DNA of 64,000 nucleotides from Isochrysis galbana (GCA_018136815.1 CM030931.1:919511-983510), one strand, 5' to 3'; shown: positions 52,901-62,974, counted from the stretch's first letter. The notes: a model not told the origin generated them from the letters alone. Translations and numbers: made by a program.

Positions 52901-54780
52901 GAGGGGGCATGTGAGGGCTTGAATACAATGCTATGGCGTGGGTGATGCTATTGACACGCGTGATGCGAGGCGCGAGCCGTGGTCTGTAAGGGACGGGGTT
53001 TGAGTGAACGAGGCGCTTGCTCAATCAAGATCGAGCCTTTCTTTTCGGACTCCGAGGAGCCAGCCAAGAGTGATCTACTGACTGGGAGAGGTGGTGGCGA
53101 CAACTAAATGTCGCTCAGGGCGTGAGAGGCCTTCCGGGATCTCACCTCGGTCGCTAGCCCCGCCCACTTGTCAACATGGGAACGCAGTATGGTGAAAGGG
53201 TAACCACTCGTGCCTGCTGCCTCGGCTGTCCATAGTCGTACCGCTGTCGCGCCTGGCACGCATGCGAGAATCAACTTTTCGGCACGCAGCTGCACGACAT
53301 GAGCAAGTGCATGCGCGGAATCCACCTCCTCATGGACGAAGCTCATCTGCATCAGCTCGACGAGAGCTGCGACACGACTCATCGATGTGAGCGGCGACTC
53401 CATTGTAGTAGTATATGTGGCCGATGAACTGGCAGACATTGGGTACTCCGCACATTCGCTCGTCCGACAGTCCGAGTCCAAACCATCAACACGGATCCTA
53501 TCTTGATCATCTGTCGAGGTGCAAGCAAGTGGCGATGAGGCCGCCGGTCCCTCCCCACCACTGAGAACCTGATCGAGGAGCGGTATGCGTCTTAAAGAGC
53601 GGACAAGGCTTTGTTCACCGAAACTCAGCATGGAGTTCGAGTCAGACGAGCCATCGAATGCGCGCGACGGGGGTTGCAAATGGATAGCCGGTTTCCTGGT
53701 CTCCATGAAGGCGCGCGCGGCTGCGCGCGACCAGTGAAACCGCGCTCCATGCGGTGCCGACCCATTCACCTCGGCGTCCGCAAAAGAGCTGTTTGCCATA
53801 GTAAGCTCAGCAATCAAAGAGTCGGCTTCCTCCGGGTTTGAGGCTGCAGCGATCAGAGCCCACACCGAAGATGAGCTGTTCCGTCGATGATGGGCCGACG
53901 AAGCCCGATTGGCGGAGGCGGCACGCTGAGCAGAGCGATCAGGGGAGGCCGTGTGAACCCTGCCTGGTGCTGCACGGTGGCGGTGCACGAGGCTTCCGGC
54001 ACTGGTGCTCGTGCGCATCGACACTGGGGAAGCAGTGGCTGGACGCAGACGTGGCCCTGCGCCCCGCTGACTAGCGCCACCGGCGGTGCCGATGAACGAG
54101 CTTGTGACTCCACCTACCCCGCCGATGCCTATGCCGCCGATGGCATCGCTGGGGCCAGACTTGCGCGTGGTTGGTGTGGTCGGCCTATTGGTGCAATGAG
54201 GCACAGAGATCTGGCCCGAGGTGCGCGCGTGAGCGGCCCATCTGCAGGAGGCGCTTGCACCGGCCTGCTGCTCACTGGGTGCGTGGGCGAAAGGAAGCAA
54301 CACAGCCGAGTTGGAGGGCTTAAGGCTGCACGCAAGATGCTTCTCTGCTGGCTCGACATGCGGAACGTGCGACATCGAGATCCAGCTGCCGCCAGATCGG
54401 GCGTCGCGGAAGGAGCCAGGTAGCGCTGAGGCGGGCGTCTGCACTTCGTCCATCTTTCCGTACTCGTTCATGTAGATCCGAAACTCCTCGGGCATCTCCA
54501 GGCCAAACTCGGCACTCTGCGGCGGCCTCTCAGCTGGCTCTGGCTCGTCGGAGCGGCGCATTGCACACCCGGCCGCTCCGTGGCGGTTAGGAGGAGCGAG
54601 CCACGGGCGTGGGTAGGCCGAGAGAGCGCACGTCCCCAGGGCAAAGCAGATCGGGGCGGAGGTGGAGCTGGGGGGGAAGAGCGTGCGGGTCGGTGCGATC
54701 TGGGGGCGCGGGCCGGGGCGGGCGGCAGCGGCGGGGAGGCGGAAGTTGGTCGTCTCATCTCTTTCGTTCTCAGTTTTCAA
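49985..54780 (-). CDS. Large protein with three GAF domains, 5 exons, about 1305 aa
   Basis: GAF domains bind cyclic nucleotides, tetrapyrroles or other small ligands; ligand and output here are unknown. Exons 54780-53146, 52873-51863, 51674-51337, 51187-51001 and 50731-49985 join in phase at GT-AG borders. Residues 1-475 are Ser/Ala/Arg-rich and probably disordered. GAF1 spans exons 1-2 (ILACVPGATAVRLWTAE ... LGDGIVGSVAL ... GVLQLVGPQ). GAF2 spans exons 2-3 (EASIWLLDTS ... REMICLPVTGANGEIVALW). GAF3 is in exon 5 (RALLALLFPTTE ... RSVLAMPLRSR ... ALGAILLVNKFG ... FSDLDVENVEAAASL). No kinase, cyclase or phosphodiesterase domain follows, which is unusual. Met74 (54561) is an alternative start. 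The joins around exons 3-4 are the least certain. A palindrome cluster lies just upstream. Confidence 0.77.
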
Positions 54781-54811
54781 GTAAATAAGGGTGTCAGTGA
54801 TTTTTTGTATG

Positions 54812-54930
54812 TGTTACCCCCCAGGAGCCAACGCCCCCCGATAGCTATCGGGGGGAAATTTCCTCCCGATCGCCAACAGCCCCCCCGATAGCTATCGGGG
54901 GACCGAGAAAATCCCCCGAGAGCCTATCGG
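54812..54930 (-). repeat. GATAGCTATC palindrome cluster, copy 2
   Basis: The first 95 bp match 25918-26010 (TGTTACCCCCCAGGAGCCAA, then palindromes centred on GATAGCTATC with C/G clamps). It starts 31 bp upstream of the GAF gene's longest start and is continuous with the 3' end of the LINE ORF1 frame at 54845. Confidence 0.85.
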
Positions 54931-56179
54931 GGAATTTCCATTCCCCGGGCCCTTCCTTAGTGAGGATCTTGGTCCTTTCTTGATTTCCTTGGAGAAAGTA
55001 GAAGCCCTGGTTTTCGACCGCCTTGGCGAGTGAGCTGATTGTGATAAGGCTTTTCAGCTCAAATTTGTAATTGCGCACCACCAGGTGCGCCGAGACGTCT
55101 TGGAAAGCGCCGGCTACCGCTTTGTCGGATGCCCGGGGGAGCCCCTTGAGCTTTTCGTCTAGAGTTTGGTATTTGACCGCTATCGGGCACGGGATGCCCG
55201 CCTTGCGAAAGTCGGCTACGTCTTTGTACATCTCGCGAAATTGATTTGCGCAATCCGCCGTAACGAGTATTTCCCATGGGCCGGAGGCGCTCTTAGATAA
55301 GAAGTCGGGCTCCAGGTCGACGCCTTCCAGTTTGTTAAGGTGTGCTACGATGGCAGCCAAAGTCTCTTCGTCCTTGGCCTTGTGGCCCTTCTCGTACGCC
55401 GTGAAGGAGATGATGATTTTATGGGAGTTTGGAAACTCGGCCTCTTCCTCGAGCTCAGGCTCGAGGTCTTCGTCGAGGAGGGCCACCTGTGTGGCCGTGG
55501 AGGGAGACATGGTTAGTCCTTTGTTTGGTCGTGTTTCTCTAGGGCCCAATGGGCTCAATGTGCCTTCAGCGCTGCCGCTACCTCTCAAGGGTTTTGTGTG
55601 GGGTGTATATTGTGTTGGCCCAATTTCGTGTTGGTGTTGGTGTTCGTTGTCGTTGTGGTGGGCCTCTGGGGCCGGTGTCGTGCTCGTCACCCTGGCGCCC
55701 GAGACGCGGCCTTCTGCCCGTCCTTCGTCGTCGCTGGAGAGTGTCTCTCCGGTGTCGTCCTCTCTGTTGTCCCTGTCCCCCTTGTTGGGGGCCCAAAGCT
55801 GTTCAGTGTCCTTGACTTTTGTCGACATACCCCCATGGGGGTCGTGTCCATGATGGTGCCGGGCCAGCCCCTCGTGCCGGAGCACGAGGGCGGTACCGCG
55901 GCTGTGTAGGGGCCAGGCCCGGAGGCCTTCCCTGTTGGATCGTCCATCTTGTGTGGTGTGGCTGGGGTGGCTGTGTGGAGTGATGTGGGTGTGCTGCATG
56001 CTGGCTGCTGCCAGCATGCAGGCTGTTGTGCCTCCGTTCTCGGGGGTGCGCGGGCGCGGCCCGCGGTCGGGCGGGTCGTCTTGACGCGGTCGCTTCGGCG
56101 ACAGTGGCGTGTCCATGAACGCTTCGTCCATGGCGGCGAGGGCGGCGGCAGCGAGGGCGGGAGGCGGCGCGCGCTCCAT
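54845..56179 (-). pseudogene. LINE ORF1-type protein, intact frame, 444 aa, no ORF2
   Basis: Probable RNA-binding/chaperone ORF of a non-LTR element. It opens [20 protein letters not shown] after a hairpin and continues with a His/Pro/Asp-rich, probably disordered half. The C-terminal half is better ordered (HKIIISFTAYEKGHKAKDEE, ETLAAIVAHLNKLEGVDLEP, GPWEILVTADCANQFREMY). Its alternating strand-helix pattern recalls RRM-like ORF1 folds. The frame ends inside the GATAGCTATC palindrome cluster, so the original 3' part and ORF2 (endonuclease-RT) are missing. Related pieces are at 34173-34282, 36814-37200 and possibly 21084-21567. The frame is intact, so the copy could be young. I class it as a pseudogene because the element is incomplete. 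Confidence 0.7.
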
Positions 56180-56640
56180 GACCCTATCAGTTTACTGATA
56201 GTTGTGGTGTGCGCCTCTCATGTCAGGAGATCCTTTTGTGGTAGGTTTGTGCTTTGGCAGTGCTGTGCGCCTCCGACGTGAGGACATCTTCTTGTGAGCG
56301 GTCTGTGCTTGTCACTCGCACCCGGTAGGTGGGTGGTGGGTGGTGTGCGCCTCCCATGTCAGGAGTCAGGAGATCCTCTTGTGGTAGGTTTGCGCTTTGG
56401 CAGTGATGTGCGCTCTCACGTCAGGAGATCCTCTTGTGGTAGGTTTGCGCTTTGCTAGTGGTGTGCGGTGTGCACCTCCCATGTCAGGAGATCCTCTTGT
56501 GGTGGTTGGTAGGTTTGCGCTCTTGGGAGTGATGAGTGATGTGCGCCTCCCATGTGCATGCACGCTAATTCATTTACCAGGGCGGCGGCGCGCGCTCCAT
56601 GACCCTATCAGTTTACTGATAGTTGAAGCTGTTCACCGTC
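56180..56640 (-). repeat. LINE 5' leader with hairpins and 55-75 bp tandem monomers
   Basis: About five imperfect units built from GTGTGCGCCTCCCATGTCAG, GAGATCCTCTTGTGGTAGG and TTTGCGCTTTGGCAGTG lie between two copies of GCGCGCTCCATGACCCTATCAGTTTACTGATAGTT (split here: GCGCGCTCCATGACCC and CTATCAGTTTACTGATAG) at 56168-56204 and 56588-56624. The inner copy belongs to the ORF1 start at 56179. Tandem 5' monomers of this kind act as promoters in some LINEs; that role is inferred here. Confidence 0.8.
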
Positions 56641-57008
56641 AACCAGAGAAGGTTTTTGGGTGGTGATGAGCTTCAGTTGTGGCGAGAATTCGACGCTCGA
56701 CGCGCCGGCTGCGCGTGGACGACGACAGTGCTCGTTGGCCCCATTGAGAAGCGTGGGATCCAACACCTGCTCCCTTGAGCGGGTTCGGGGATTCGAACAA
56801 CTCATTTTGCTTGAAAAATTGTTTGGTGTCTGTGTTTGGTCCAACCTTGTGTTGGGTGAAGAAATCCGGAGAACGCGCGCTCAGTCGCGCGCAGAGGAGG
56901 GACGAACTCCTCTCGGCGGGGTACCATGTTTAGCCCAACGCATCTTGGGCCCAGTGACTGTGAGTAGAGCAATGTAGATCAGAGTAACCATTGAAGGCTA
57001 GCTAGCGC
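56641..57008. other. Intergenic
   Basis: No repeat or domain recognised. Short frames at 56660-56977 lack support. Confidence 0.4.
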
Positions 57009-57080
57009 GACAAGCCAATAACGGTGCGACGACGTCGATGACGTCACCCCTCGGGAATAGTAACCCCTACAAAACAACTC
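57009..57080 (+). promoter_or_regulatory. Candidate promoter elements of the sulfotransferase gene
   Basis: A CCAAT word at 57015-57019 and a palindromic TGACGTCA (CRE/ATF-type) at 57039-57046 lie 35-66 bp before the start codon. These are consensus matches only; binding is not shown by the sequence. Confidence 0.3.
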
Positions 57081-58277
57081 ATGTTAAACAGAACTAATTC
57101 TTTGACGGTCTGGTCGTCTGGTCGGGCGCGAGGCGTGGCGCGCGTGTGGTGTTTGGCGCGGCTCGCGGCGGGCAGTCGGCGGGCGCCGCCGATGAAACCG
57201 TGCGACAGCGTTTGGAACGGGACGCACGCGCTGTGCGGGCCCGCGCTGCTGATCCCCGGCCTGGGCAAGTGCGGCACTAACGCCATCGCAAACTATCTCG
57301 CCCTCCACCCTCGCGTCAAGCTCACCAACCAGAGCGAGGTGATGTTCGACCCTCGCGACGTGCCGGTCGACGCCCTCGTCCGGCAGCACAACCCGGGAGT
57401 GGGGCCAGACGACCCTTACGTGTGGGTGATGAAACACCCGGGGCTCGAGAATCGCCACGCCTCCGTCCTAGCCCGCCGGCTCCGCCAGGCTTACCCCTCC
57501 GCCTCGGTCGCGCTTGCGCTGTGCGATCCTGCGCAGCGGGCTTTCCGCTTCTTCATCTACTTCCTCGAGCACGAGCTGCGACTGCACGGCCAGCGCGCCA
57601 CCTTCACCAAGTTTGCGCAGATAACTCTGAGAAGGAGGTATAACGCCACGGTCGAGGAGCTTTACTCAAGTATCATCGGCATGCGGACCAACTGTGTGCG
57701 CTCCGAACCTGCGAAACGGCTCATTGCGGCGCTGCGCAATGATGGCTACGTGATCCCCCCTAATTGGCTGCTCGAGGACTCGTGGGACCCGCTTGGCCAC
57801 GGCGTCTGCGATCCAATCCTTGCGAAGGACTCGCGCCTCGACCGCTGGGTCGAGGATTGGCTTGACGCAGGGTATGTGGTGAACGAGACGCTCGCTGCTG
57901 TCTTCATGGAGTCATGGTCGACCCAGGGGCAGCCCATGATCCGGCGGCTGCTACACATCATGCATCTGCCCGAGAGCGAGTATCCATGGGAGCGCGCGGC
58001 AGTCATCTTCACGCAACGTGTCTACGACAGCGAGGCTCGCCGGCGCTACTTTAAGAAGGGTGCGCCTGACATGGACGTTGCCCGACCGCTCATGCACCAC
58101 CAATGCGGGTCGATGACTCGACTACTCGGCGAGCGGCCGCCTTGGTGCCGGCAGCTGCATGGCCGCCTTGGGGTGGATGTGGGAGTGGCCAGCTCAGGCC
58201 GGCGAAACGAACGCGGCGCCAGACGGCGCAGGAGCGACTCCGCTTCCGAGCATGAAGAGCTCCGCACGGCGCAATGA
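57081..58277 (+). CDS. PAPS-dependent sulfotransferase, single exon, 398 aa
   Basis: Predicted Golgi carbohydrate-type sulfotransferase that moves sulfate from PAPS to a sugar acceptor. The 5'-phosphosulfate loop is LLIPGLGKCGTNAIANYLAL followed by HP (residues 56-76), with the lysine of GKCGT in the catalytic position. The 3'-phosphate site is near 143-160 (SVALALCDPAQRAFRFF), in the place of the usual RNPxxRAxS; the Ser is replaced, so cofactor contacts may differ. The rest (TKFAQITLRR, LIAALRNDGYV, a stretch with VCDPILAKDSRLDRWVEDW) is alpha/beta-like and rich in Arg/His. A Cys pair near the C-terminus (MHHQCGSM, PPWCRQL) may form a disulfide, as in heparan sulfotransferases. The first 40 residues are basic with no strong membrane anchor; Met38 (MKPCDSVWNG) is an alternative start. 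Confidence 0.86.
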   Translation: MLNRTNSLTVWSSGRARGVARVWCLARLAAGSRRAPPMKPCDSVWNGTHALCGPALLIPGLGKCGTNAIANYLALHPRVKLTNQSEVMFDPRDVPVDALVRQHNPGVGPDDPYVWVMKHPGLENRHASVLARRLRQAYPSASVALALCDPAQRAFRFFIYFLEHELRLHGQRATFTKFAQITLRRRYNATVEELYSSIIGMRTNCVRSEPAKRLIAALRNDGYVIPPNWLLEDSWDPLGHGVCDPILAKDSRLDRWVEDWLDAGYVVNETLAAVFMESWSTQGQPMIRRLLHIMHLPESEYPWERAAVIFTQRVYDSEARRRYFKKGAPDMDVARPLMHHQCGSMTRLLGERPPWCRQLHGRLGVDVGVASSGRRNERGARRRRSDSASEHEELRTAQ

Positions 58278-58737
58278 GCGCACCTATCCTCGTTATTATC
58301 ACCCATTTCGAGCCATCCCATGGGCTCACACGTATGGAGGCTGTGATAGCTCTCGGCCAGTGCTGCCATGCAGCCATGGTGAAGCAGCTCAATGATGCTG
58401 ATGTTTGTTGAGCTAACGACCGACATGAATATTGTGAGGTGTACGACTACATGCGATCCTTGACTCTAATCCAACCACTGCCTCTTGACCTCTAACCGTC
58501 TTTCTTTTGTCACTCACCGCCTGCTTTTACTGTAGACACTCTCCTCTCAGAAGAACTCCGGCTCATGTCACGTGCCCCTGTTTCAGCCATTCGATAAAGT
58601 TTGCGAGTAGCGATTGCGGCAGCGGAAGAGAGCCTGGAACCTAAGGTTGAGGTTCCTTCTTTTTGGTTTTACCCCATGCTCGTGCTATAAAAATACTTCT
58701 TGAAGAATCAGGGCTACTCACTCACCTATATGGCTAT
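58278..58737. other. 3' flank of the sulfotransferase gene
   Basis: Unique-looking DNA. TTGAAGAATCAGGGCTACTC at 58699-58718 is a reverse element-end motif. No gene was recognised. Confidence 0.4.
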
Positions 58738-59150
58738 TGGGGCCAACTAAATCTATGGTTGGTTCGCATGGGGGAGGGCACGCTCCCTCCCCCCTCTCCC
58801 GGCCCCTGCGGATGGGGGGAGGGAACCACGCGCCCCCCTGCCTCGCCACTTGCCACTTGGCAGATAGAGGGTAGAGGGTCGATCGCGGATACGACAACAT
58901 CCCCTCCTCCGCGATACGGGCCCCTTGGGCGCGCCTGTGGGATACCCTACACACTAACGTAGTACATAATGTATTTAAAGGTGGTGCCTTTACGACACCC
59001 TATAGTAAATAAAGAAGAATGCTCAGCGTATGTCGAGCACCTACCAGAAGCTTTCATGCACGAAGGCCGTAGGGATAGAGCAAATATGCTACGTGTAGGT
59101 AGTGGTTCCATGCGCTGCGAGTGCGGTAAGAATATTATGAAGTTTTATTT
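58738..59150 (+). repeat. CATGG-leading GC-rich repeat joined to a right-end motif
   Basis: Starts CCAACTAAATCTATGGTTGG, then TTCGCATGGGGGAGGGC and GGGGGGAGGGAACCACGCG, and ends at TGCGGTAAGAATATTATGAAG (59122-59142). The middle differs from the 755-bp copies, so it is a shortened or recombinant member. Confidence 0.65.
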
Positions 59151-59194
59151 GGCACCAGGAAAGAGATTCGCAGACAACCTACTTTTATAAGTGG

Positions 59195-59900
59195 GGGTCA
59201 ATTAGGGGTAGGCCATAATATGTACATATCGTACTACATATTTGGGTACGATTCTGGCAAACTGATATGTCGACATATTTACCACATGTTTGGGTGGCAC
59301 GGGCCCGGGCGCCGGTACATATTTGGGCGGGAGCCAGCGGGATAAAGGGGGGGGCGCGGGGGGGCGCGCGGGGGGGGGGGGGGGGGGGCGAGGAGCGGGC
59401 GAGAGAGCATGCCAGGCGAGGCTCTCCCCCGGGCTTGCCGGCTTGCGCTGCCACGCCGGCCCGCGCGTCACGAATGCATTCGTGACATGCCACTCCGCCC
59501 CACCCTCGCCTTCAGGTGCCTAGCCAGCAAGCGTCGTCGCTCGGGCCGCGCCACGTCGCCCAGGAACAGCGCAAGCAGTTCCCCGGCGCGCGCGCCTGAG
59601 GGCTTCAAATCATTCTCTGTTCCCAACTTGGGCCATGGCTGCTAGGAGTGTCATGTCTCTCTCTCCTAATTCGGCATCGTGTGAGCGTGTGTTTTCCTTG
59701 CTTGCATGCCTTTTCCCATCTGCCATCTGATCGGTCCACTACTTTGGCCGATCAGGTGCAATACTTTGGCCGATCAGGTGCAATCGTCTGTCATGATGAT
59801 GATGCGTTACAATAGCAAGCCAAACGTCGTGAGAATGAGCGCTGCATGTGAGAGCGTGGAACGTGAGAGCACCCTTGGCTATGAAATGTGCAGTAAAACA
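59195..59900 (+). pseudogene. hAT-like remnant with ACATATTTGGG repeats and transposase tail
   Basis: ACATATTTGGG-like words occur five times at 59220-59335, followed by a G homopolymer block (59345-59390). At 59647-59850 broken frames encode MSLSPNSASCERVFSLLACL, then ADQVQSSVMMMMRYNSKPN, matching the hAT dimerisation domain (SPNSASCERVFS) and its C-terminal LMLRYN segment. A 22-bp duplication (TACTTTGGCCGATCAGGTGCAA, twice at 59738-59782) disrupts the frame. The catalytic core is missing. Confidence 0.75.
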
Positions 59901-59959
59901 TAATATGCGGATGCTATTTCTATTTAGTAATAGTAACACTCACTATATCTATATATGTA

Positions 59960-60265
59960 CGCTATGACTAATTACTATGACTATGACTATCGTACTGATC
60001 GTTTTCTATCCAATTGTATTTACGCATGTCCCACGGCGGTTTGCGGAGCCTTTGCGAGCCCATTCGGATTCCTTGAAATTTGGCTTCGTTCGTTTTGCCC
60101 CCCGTGGCCCGCTCATGGGTCCGCACCCACGTTAGGGCCCGCTTTAGGCTCGTGTAGTCGCTCGTGATGAGCACCGTGTCGTCGGCGAATTGGCTAATCT
60201 TCAGGTCGTACCCGTTGAGATTAACCCCTTGTATGTCGGGGTCGTTGTTTATGGCGCGATGATCG
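59960..60265 (-). pseudogene. LINE reverse transcriptase fragment with the FADD active-site box
   Basis: On the minus strand one frame reads DIQGVNLNGYDLKISQFADD followed by TVLITSDYTSLKRALTWV and ATGGKTNEAKFQGIRMGS. This is RT motif C (FADD, catalytic Asp pair), the following helix and motif D (atGxxxNxxKsxxxxxG). Only about 85 residues remain. The 5' boundary at about 60265 abuts a TCCTAGAAA / TTTCTAGGA palindrome. The family (LINE rather than LTR) follows from the KISQFADDTVL context. Confidence 0.85.
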
Positions 60266-60832
60266 GCAGAGTCCTAGAAATCCAAGAATTTTCTAGGACG
60301 TGGTCCTAGTTTCTAGGACGGAATTTTTGTCCGTTAGTTTTCGGAGTTTTCTTGTTGGTGAGTGAGTGATGTGGGGTGTGGGGTGGTGTCTCGTGGGCCG
60401 TCGTCGCGATGTAGCGCGCCCTTTCCCCCCCTCTCTCAAGACTTCTCTTCACTCCATGCCCTAGCCCCGCTGAGACTTGCCCCACGATCAAGCTTCGGCT
60501 TGATTCCACAGTATTGCCAGCTTTTCCGTTTCTGCACTGGCACTGGGCGTAATTTGCCGTCCGCGGTGATGCGTACTGGCGGCTAGAAGTCGTTGGTATC
60601 GGCCCGTTCTTTGGGTTGCCTGCTGCCTGGTTCTGTTGTATGTTGTATGTATGTATGTATTCATGCCGGTATGCCGGTACTCCTAGGCCTGAATACACTC
60701 GAGACTCGAGTGAGGAATGCACTAATGCACTCTATCGCCCCCCCCCCTGCCGGTATCGGGAGCGGCCGGCGGCCCAGACCTCCCTCTCCCTCTTCCGAGC
60801 CCGCAGCTGCGCGCGGGGGCGCCACCGCCACC
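60266..60832. other. 5' flank of the Lys-rich protein gene
   Basis: Palindromic TCCTAGAAA...TTCTAGGA words at 60271-60320, a TGTATGTATGTATGTATT microsatellite at 60643-60660 and a C run at 60740. The start codon at 60833 has an excellent context (GCCACCGCCACCATGCC). Confidence 0.45.
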
Positions 60833-61724
60833 ATGCCGGCCACGGCGGGCCGCGTGCGAATGCCGGCGAACAACCGGATGCAGACATCCGCCTCTCTCAA
60901 TACGCACGGCATCTGGCAAAATGCCATCGGGTGAGCCCGCGCCAGCACCCCACGGCCTACCCGGACTTGCTTGTCTTGCCACTTCGGCCGAAAGGCACTG
61001 GATCTCCCTCGGCGGGGGAGCAACAGCTCAGCTCGCGGCCTCTCGTCCACAGGTATGACCCCTATGCCGGAGAGGCGGACAAGGCAAAGGCAGAGAATGG
61101 TGCTGGCGACGGGCAGAGCGCATACGACAGCATGAAGGACTTGTTTGCACTAGCTCGGCAGCAGGGGCGCCTTGCGGCGGATGACACGCGCGGTGGGTGG
61201 AAAGGGAGCGGTCGGCTCAAGGGTGGCTGGGTGGGCGGCAAAGATCTGGCAGAAGTGGCGTCAGGGTCCAGTGTGGCGACTTTGATGGCGGTGGCTGCCG
61301 ATGATATGCCTTCGTCAACGTCGTCGTGGTCCGATTCAGAAGAGGTTGCGCAATACCGAGCACCCATAGCAACAAAGAAGCAGTCAGCGGACTTCTTTGC
61401 CCCGCGAAACGGGTCAGTTGATTCCGGCAAAGACGGTGAAAAGAGCAAGAAGAGAAAGCATGAGAAGTCCAAGAAAGACAAGAAGCATAAAAGTAAGTCT
61501 GCTGTCCCTCGCAGCCGTCCGCACCTATTGTGCTTAAAAGGCGCTGAGCACACTTCCATACGTGTTATCCGAGCACACTTGCACACGTCTACATACCTTC
61601 TCTCGCCCAACTTGCAGAGCACAAGAAAGAAAAGTCCAAGAAGGAGAAGAAAGAGAAGAAGCATCGGCGAGACAGGCGGAGCCGTCGGCACAGCAGTTCG
61701 TCGTATGGATCGGAATCATCATGA
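60833..61724 (+). CDS. Small Lys-rich probable nuclear protein, 3 exons, 214 aa
   Basis: Not assigned to a named family. Exons 60833-60930, 61053-61492 and 61618-61724 join in phase at GT-AG borders. The N-terminus has RMPANNRMQTSASLNTHG, then IWQNAIGYDPYAGE; this compact block looks like the conserved signature of the protein. The middle (residues 60-135) is Gly/Ser-rich with GGWKGSGRLKGGWVGGKD and an acidic DSEE patch. The C-terminus is made of Lys-rich segments (KSKKRKHEKSKKDKKHK, then KKEKSKKEKKEKKHRRDRR) and ends RRHSSSSYGSESS. Such tails work as nuclear localisation and nucleic-acid contact regions in many splicing or nucleolar proteins, which is an inference here. Translation starts in a near-perfect Kozak context. 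Confidence 0.77.
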
Positions 61725-61749
61725 GGTATTGTTTCTTGCTGGTGTTGGG

Positions 61750-62165
61750 ATGTGTAAAAAGAAACTTTTAGTATTCTCGCCTCGCGCGTGGCTCCGGGCC
61801 TCTAACTTGTAGCCACGCCCCTAATTCTTACTTTCCCCCCAACCTGCCTAGCGGCTACTCCCCTCGTGCGCTACCTAGGGGTAGCCCAGTCACTCACTAG
61901 GGGTTAGGGGGTGCGGAGGGCACCATAGCCACCATCTGTAATGGGCAAACAAAGGCACCTAAATGCTAAATAAGCTCCCTATAGGTTCTGGTATGGGAGA
62001 TCAGCAAAGAAAGGGGGCCTCCCGGTAAAATTTTCGAAAATACCGCCCATTTTCAGGCCTCTACCTCTACCTCTAACGGCCGCGCGGAAATATATTTCGG
62101 GGGCCCCTCCGGTATGTATACGGTATACTTTTACCGATGGCCTTCATGCGCGCCTCTCGCAGCGG
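61750..62165 (-). repeat. Element end plus R28 repeat, copy 3 (reverse)
   Basis: 61763-61795 is the reverse of the right-end motif (AACTTTTAGTATTCTCGCC). 61885-62165 is R28 in reverse: CACTCACTAGGGG, GCACCATCTGTAATGGGC-like words, AGCTCCCTATAGGTTC, CCGGTAAAATTTTCGAAAA and GGCCTTCATGCGCGCCTCTC. It lies directly downstream of the Lys-rich gene stop. Confidence 0.85.
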
Positions 62166-62300
62166 AAAAAAACCATCTGAATCTGAAGATTCAGGGCCAG
62201 GGCTAACACCTACTACCGACTACCGGCTGATAATAATAGAACATCTGAATCTGAGCGTTCATACCACTACTCCCACTCCCACTAGCCCGGTACTATCACG
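62166..62300 (-). repeat. Doubled element-end motif
   Basis: CTGAAGATTCAGGGCCAGGG at 62183-62202, then AACACCTACTACCGACTACC, then a second AACATCTGAATCTGAG at 62241-62256. Two ends of the CTGAATCTTCAG family lie within 75 bp, suggesting one insertion into another's end. Confidence 0.6.
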
Positions 62301-62519
62301 ACACCCCTCAGCCCACTTGCCCGTACACCTTGACGCGTGCTAATGCCACAGACACATACACAGATATGCCCCTTCAAATCTCCCCCCTCGCATACCCCCG
62401 GCTCCCACTACAACTCCCCACAAGTTACAATGAGGGTAAAACCCAGTGAGGCGAACCGACCTGCGACCTACGTCGGTACGTCGGGCGGTCGGGCGACTCA
62501 CGACTCATCAAGCAAGGAA

Positions 62520-62690
62520 TAGCACCAGTACCGGGGGGGGGGGAGGGGGGGGCAAGAGAGTGGGTGGTTCCCCCCCCACAGCAGGGGAGGAGTGGAGAGA
62601 GGGACGAGAGGGGGGGGCTCGTGCTCGTGCCCTCCCATGGGTCAACCGAGTATAAATATGAACTTAGTTCACAGGGGTGTCCCGGGTGAT
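62520..62690 (-). repeat. Short reverse copy of the CATGG-leading GC-rich repeat
   Basis: On the minus strand: CTAAGTTCATATTTATACTC, GGTTGACCCATGGGAGGGCA, then CTCCACTCCTCCCCTGC and GGGGGGGAACCACCC. It is the left 170 bp of the family only. Confidence 0.7.
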
Positions 62691-62974
62691 TTTGCGTGGT
62701 GTGTGGTGTGCACCGTAGAACTTGTAGTGAGATGAAGGGGGGCGAGAGAGAGGGCCGGGCCGCATGAGTCGAGCCGTGATCTCTCGAGTCGCATTCGCGA
62801 TGTCTCAGAGGCAAAAAGAAAAATAACAGTAAAGAAATACAGTAAAAACAAGTAAAAACAAAACAGAGGAAGAAAGAAGAAGAAGAGTGAAAAAGAAGAG
62901 AAAAAAACCCAGAGTATATAGGGTGGTTCTCAGCACTTCCCATCGGCCCTATGGCTACGTAGACTCACGTAAAC
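62691..62974. other. Intergenic with A-rich region
   Basis: A-rich, AGAAGA-like tract at 62810-62915. No gene was recognised. Confidence 0.4.

Noticed and set aside
56200..56560. CRISPR-like array
   Set aside because: Units are imperfect, contiguous and without unique spacers of constant length; the host is a eukaryote and the array abuts a LINE start.
61890..61920. Telomere-like GGGGTTAGGGGG
   Set aside because: A single occurrence inside the reverse R28 repeat; no tandem TTAGGG array.
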